Below, piece after piece: positions 62,380 through 64,000 of a stretch of DNA of 64,000 nt. Position 1 is the first letter of the stretch. Each line of letters starts with the position of its first letter. The notes under the pieces were generated by a model, which was not told the origin of the DNA, ran no database searches, and was given only the letters and a program-made list of their open reading frames with translations. The stretch is from Pseudomonas fluorescens (GTDB lineage: Bacteria; Pseudomonadota; Gammaproteobacteria; Pseudomonadales; Pseudomonadaceae), in NCBI RefSeq assembly GCF_000730425.1, contig NZ_CP008896.1, positions 186,001 through 250,000 on the forward strand. The letters run 5' to 3'. The position numbers and the translations under genes are program-made.

Positions 62380-63480
62380 ATGCACAACCTGCTGCTTTCC
62401 CCGCTGAAAATGGGTCGCCTGGACCTGAAAAATCGCGTCGTCATGGCTCCCATGACACGATCGCGAGCCAAGCATGGAAGCGATGCGCCTACGGCGTTAA
62501 ACGCGCTCTACTATGCCCAGCGCAGCAGCGCTGGATTGATTATCACCGAAGGCACACAGGTTTCCCGCCAGGGCCAGGGATATGCCTACACCCCCGGTAT
62601 CTATTCAAGCGAGCAGGTTGCTGGCTGGAAACAAGTCACCCATGCCGTGCACGAGGCCGGCGGGCTGATTGCCGCACAACTCTGGCATGTGGGGCGTATG
62701 TCCCACGCCTCCTTGCAGGAGCCGGGAGAGGTGCCTGTCGCGCCGTCTGCTATTCGGGCCCAGGCACAAGTTTTCATCCCGGACGGTAACGGCTCGGGCC
62801 TGATGGCACTTGCCGAGCAGCCACGGGAAATGACACTTGAGGATATCGAGGCCGTCAAACGCAGCTTTGTCGAGGCGGCCCGCAATGCTATGGCTGCCGG
62901 CTTTGACCTTGTCGAGGTGCACGGTGCAAATGGCTATTTGTTTGATCAGTTTCTGGCGACAGGCACCAATAAGCGTCAAGACACTTATGGCGGCTCAGTG
63001 GAAAATCGCGCCCGTTTCCTGCTGGAAACAGTCGATGCATTGATTGAGGACCTGGGCGCCGACCGCGTAGGGGTGCGCTTGTCTCCGTGGGGAACGATCA
63101 GTGACATTCAGGATGATGAGCCCGAAGCAATGGTGTTGTTTTTGGCCCAGGCGCTTGATCAACGCAATATCGCTTACCTGCACGTGGCGGAGTGGGAATG
63201 GACCGGCGGCCCGGCCTACCCCGAGGGTTTTCGTCAGCGTTTGCGCTCAGCGTTTCAAAAACCGTTGATTGTGTGCGGTAACTACGATGCCGAGCGAGGA
63301 GAGGCGTTACTCGCTCAGGGGCTGGTGGATGCTATCGCCATGGGGCGTTCATTTATTGCCAATCCGGACTTGGTGGAACGTATCCGCCAAGCCGCGCCTC
63401 TGGCGCAGGCCAACCCGGCACTGTTTTACGGCGGCGATGCCAAAGGTTATACCGACTACCCAACTTACTTGTCTTCTTAA
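62380..63480 (+). CDS. Old Yellow Enzyme family NADH:flavin oxidoreductase (NemA-like)
   Basis: This is a 366-residue FMN enzyme. LLSPLKMGRLDLKNRVVMAPMTRSRA begins the barrel, with AQLWHVGRMSH for the flavin-contacting region. Substrate-binding His and Asn are in VEVHGANGYLFDQFL. The C-terminal phosphate site is CGNYDAERGEALLAQGLVDAIAMGRSFIANPDL. Family members reduce activated alkenes, nitro compounds and quinones with NAD(P)H. GAGG lies about eight bases before the ATG. It is monocistronic. Confidence 0.92.
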   Translation: MHNLLLSPLKMGRLDLKNRVVMAPMTRSRAKHGSDAPTALNALYYAQRSSAGLIITEGTQVSRQGQGYAYTPGIYSSEQVAGWKQVTHAVHEAGGLIAAQLWHVGRMSHASLQEPGEVPVAPSAIRAQAQVFIPDGNGSGLMALAEQPREMTLEDIEAVKRSFVEAARNAMAAGFDLVEVHGANGYLFDQFLATGTNKRQDTYGGSVENRARFLLETVDALIEDLGADRVGVRLSPWGTISDIQDDEPEAMVLFLAQALDQRNIAYLHVAEWEWTGGPAYPEGFRQRLRSAFQKPLIVCGNYDAERGEALLAQGLVDAIAMGRSFIANPDLVERIRQAAPLAQANPALFYGGDAKGYTDYPTYLSS

Positions 63481-63646
63481 CTTAGTGTTCCGAAATCTGG
63501 ATATATCGTGATATACAGTTTGAGTTCAGGCCCAGAGTTTAATAAGCAGTTATTGAATGTTCAGGGCCTGGATTGGAAGTTTTGATCGTAATAAAAAATA
63601 CCTGATTAGATAACTAATTGTTTTTACTGACAGGAAATAATAGATC

Positions 63647-64000
63647 ATGGCGATATTTGATTATAAAGGACAGGACGCACGTACACTCATCTCGGATGCC
63701 TGGACCCTGGCTACCTACACCAGTGGGACCGCCACCGTGGGGGCCCTGTACAACATACCCGGGGCGATCCTTGGAGAGGGCAACAGCTTTTCCCTGCCCA
63801 AAGGTTGGCGTGAGATTAATGCCAGTGAGCTGGATGTCGATAACAGCCGTCTGGACATTACGGGGAGTTTCACGGGTGGGGGTGTTTTCGGTGCCCAGGC
63901 CAGGGTGTTCGGGCAATACGACAGTAGTGGCCAGTTGACTAAAATGGCGTTCTCCATAGCCGGCACTAACTCACCGATCGATCTGATTGGTTGGCCAGCG
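63647..64000 (+). CDS. RTX-type secreted lipase/polyurethanase, N-terminal part
   Basis: The frame runs off the window after 118 codons with no stop. It starts MAIFDYKGQDARTL, like the MGVFDYKN start of Pseudomonas class I.3 lipases and polyurethanases. The next segment AWTLATYTSGTATVGALYN, then QARVFGQYDSSGQLTKMAFSIAGTNSP, follows the same N-terminal fold just before the lid and catalytic Ser region. These proteins lack a signal peptide and leave the cell by a type I secretion system using C-terminal RTX repeats, which would lie outside this window. An AGGA sits about 11 bases before the ATG. Confidence 0.72.
   Translation, partial: MAIFDYKGQDARTLISDAWTLATYTSGTATVGALYNIPGAILGEGNSFSLPKGWREINASELDVDNSRLDITGSFTGGGVFGAQARVFGQYDSSGQLTKMAFSIAGTNSPIDLIGWPA

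Overview
This window looks like part of a Pseudomonas chromosome, most likely from the P. fluorescens group. The evidence is the high-GC coding style, many REP-type palindromes (core GCCGGCTTGCCGGC with flanking TGTAGGAGC) in the gaps, Fur-type boxes, a FecI/FecR/TonB-receptor trio, a DUF3649-PepSY-DUF3325 trio and the start of an RTX-type secreted lipase at the right edge. I saw no rRNA, tRNA, CRISPR array, insertion sequence or prophage.

Layout. 1-2.7 kb: end of a sugar-acid catabolic locus (enolase-superfamily enzyme, GMC oxidoreductase) and a cupin gene remnant. 3.0-11.2 kb: a Fur-box-headed six-gene operon with a TonB receptor, a type III PLP decarboxylase, an ornithine-cyclodeaminase-family enzyme, a MATE exporter, a HisC-like aminotransferase (frameshifted here) and a cysteine-synthase-like enzyme. 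It looks like a small amino-acid-derived metallophore locus with no recognisable NIS or NRPS synthetase. 11.3-16.9 kb: a zinc alcohol dehydrogenase, a membrane trio (DUF3649, PepSY-TM, DUF3325) and an OmpR-type two-component system. 17.1-23.9 kb: a four-gene minus-strand locus with a tyrosinase-like copper protein, an unrecognised 578-residue partner, a secreted protein with a haem c motif and a secreted His/Met-rich protein, facing a divergent Lrp/AsnC regulator.

24-36 kb: a small hypothetical gene, a LysR regulator and a complete branched-chain-type ABC transporter whose leader carries an intrinsic terminator. These are followed by genes for an ATC-hydrolase-like protein and an N-carbamoyl amino acid hydrolase, then an amidase and MFS transporter facing a LacI regulator across two operators. 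36-39.5 kb: AraC regulator, BASS transporter, SotB-like exporter. 39.5-43.6 kb: iron cell-surface signalling set (receptor, FecR, FecI sigma) with a Fur box. 43.6-45 kb: a small gene broken by an 11-base homopolymer, preceded by a structured RNA leader and by a probable methanethiol methyltransferase (mddA). 45.2-50.2 kb: carboxynorspermidine pathway pair and metE.

50.4-64 kb: mixed housekeeping and accessory genes (DUF1624, DUF924, glutathione transferase, creatininase family, two L,D-transpeptidases facing each other, a lone fimbrial-type protein), then a lower-GC pair (acyl-CoA-dehydrogenase-fold protein and OlsB-like acyltransferase), an RsbQ-like hydrolase coupled to a PAS histidine kinase, a Gly/Ser-tailed small membrane protein, a GNAT acetyltransferase, an Old Yellow Enzyme and a truncated lipase gene. 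The strongest candidates for undescribed biology are the tyrosinase locus, the synthetase-less metallophore operon, the RsbQ-like/PAS-kinase pair, the acyltransferase/ACAD-fold pair and the structured leader near 44 kb.
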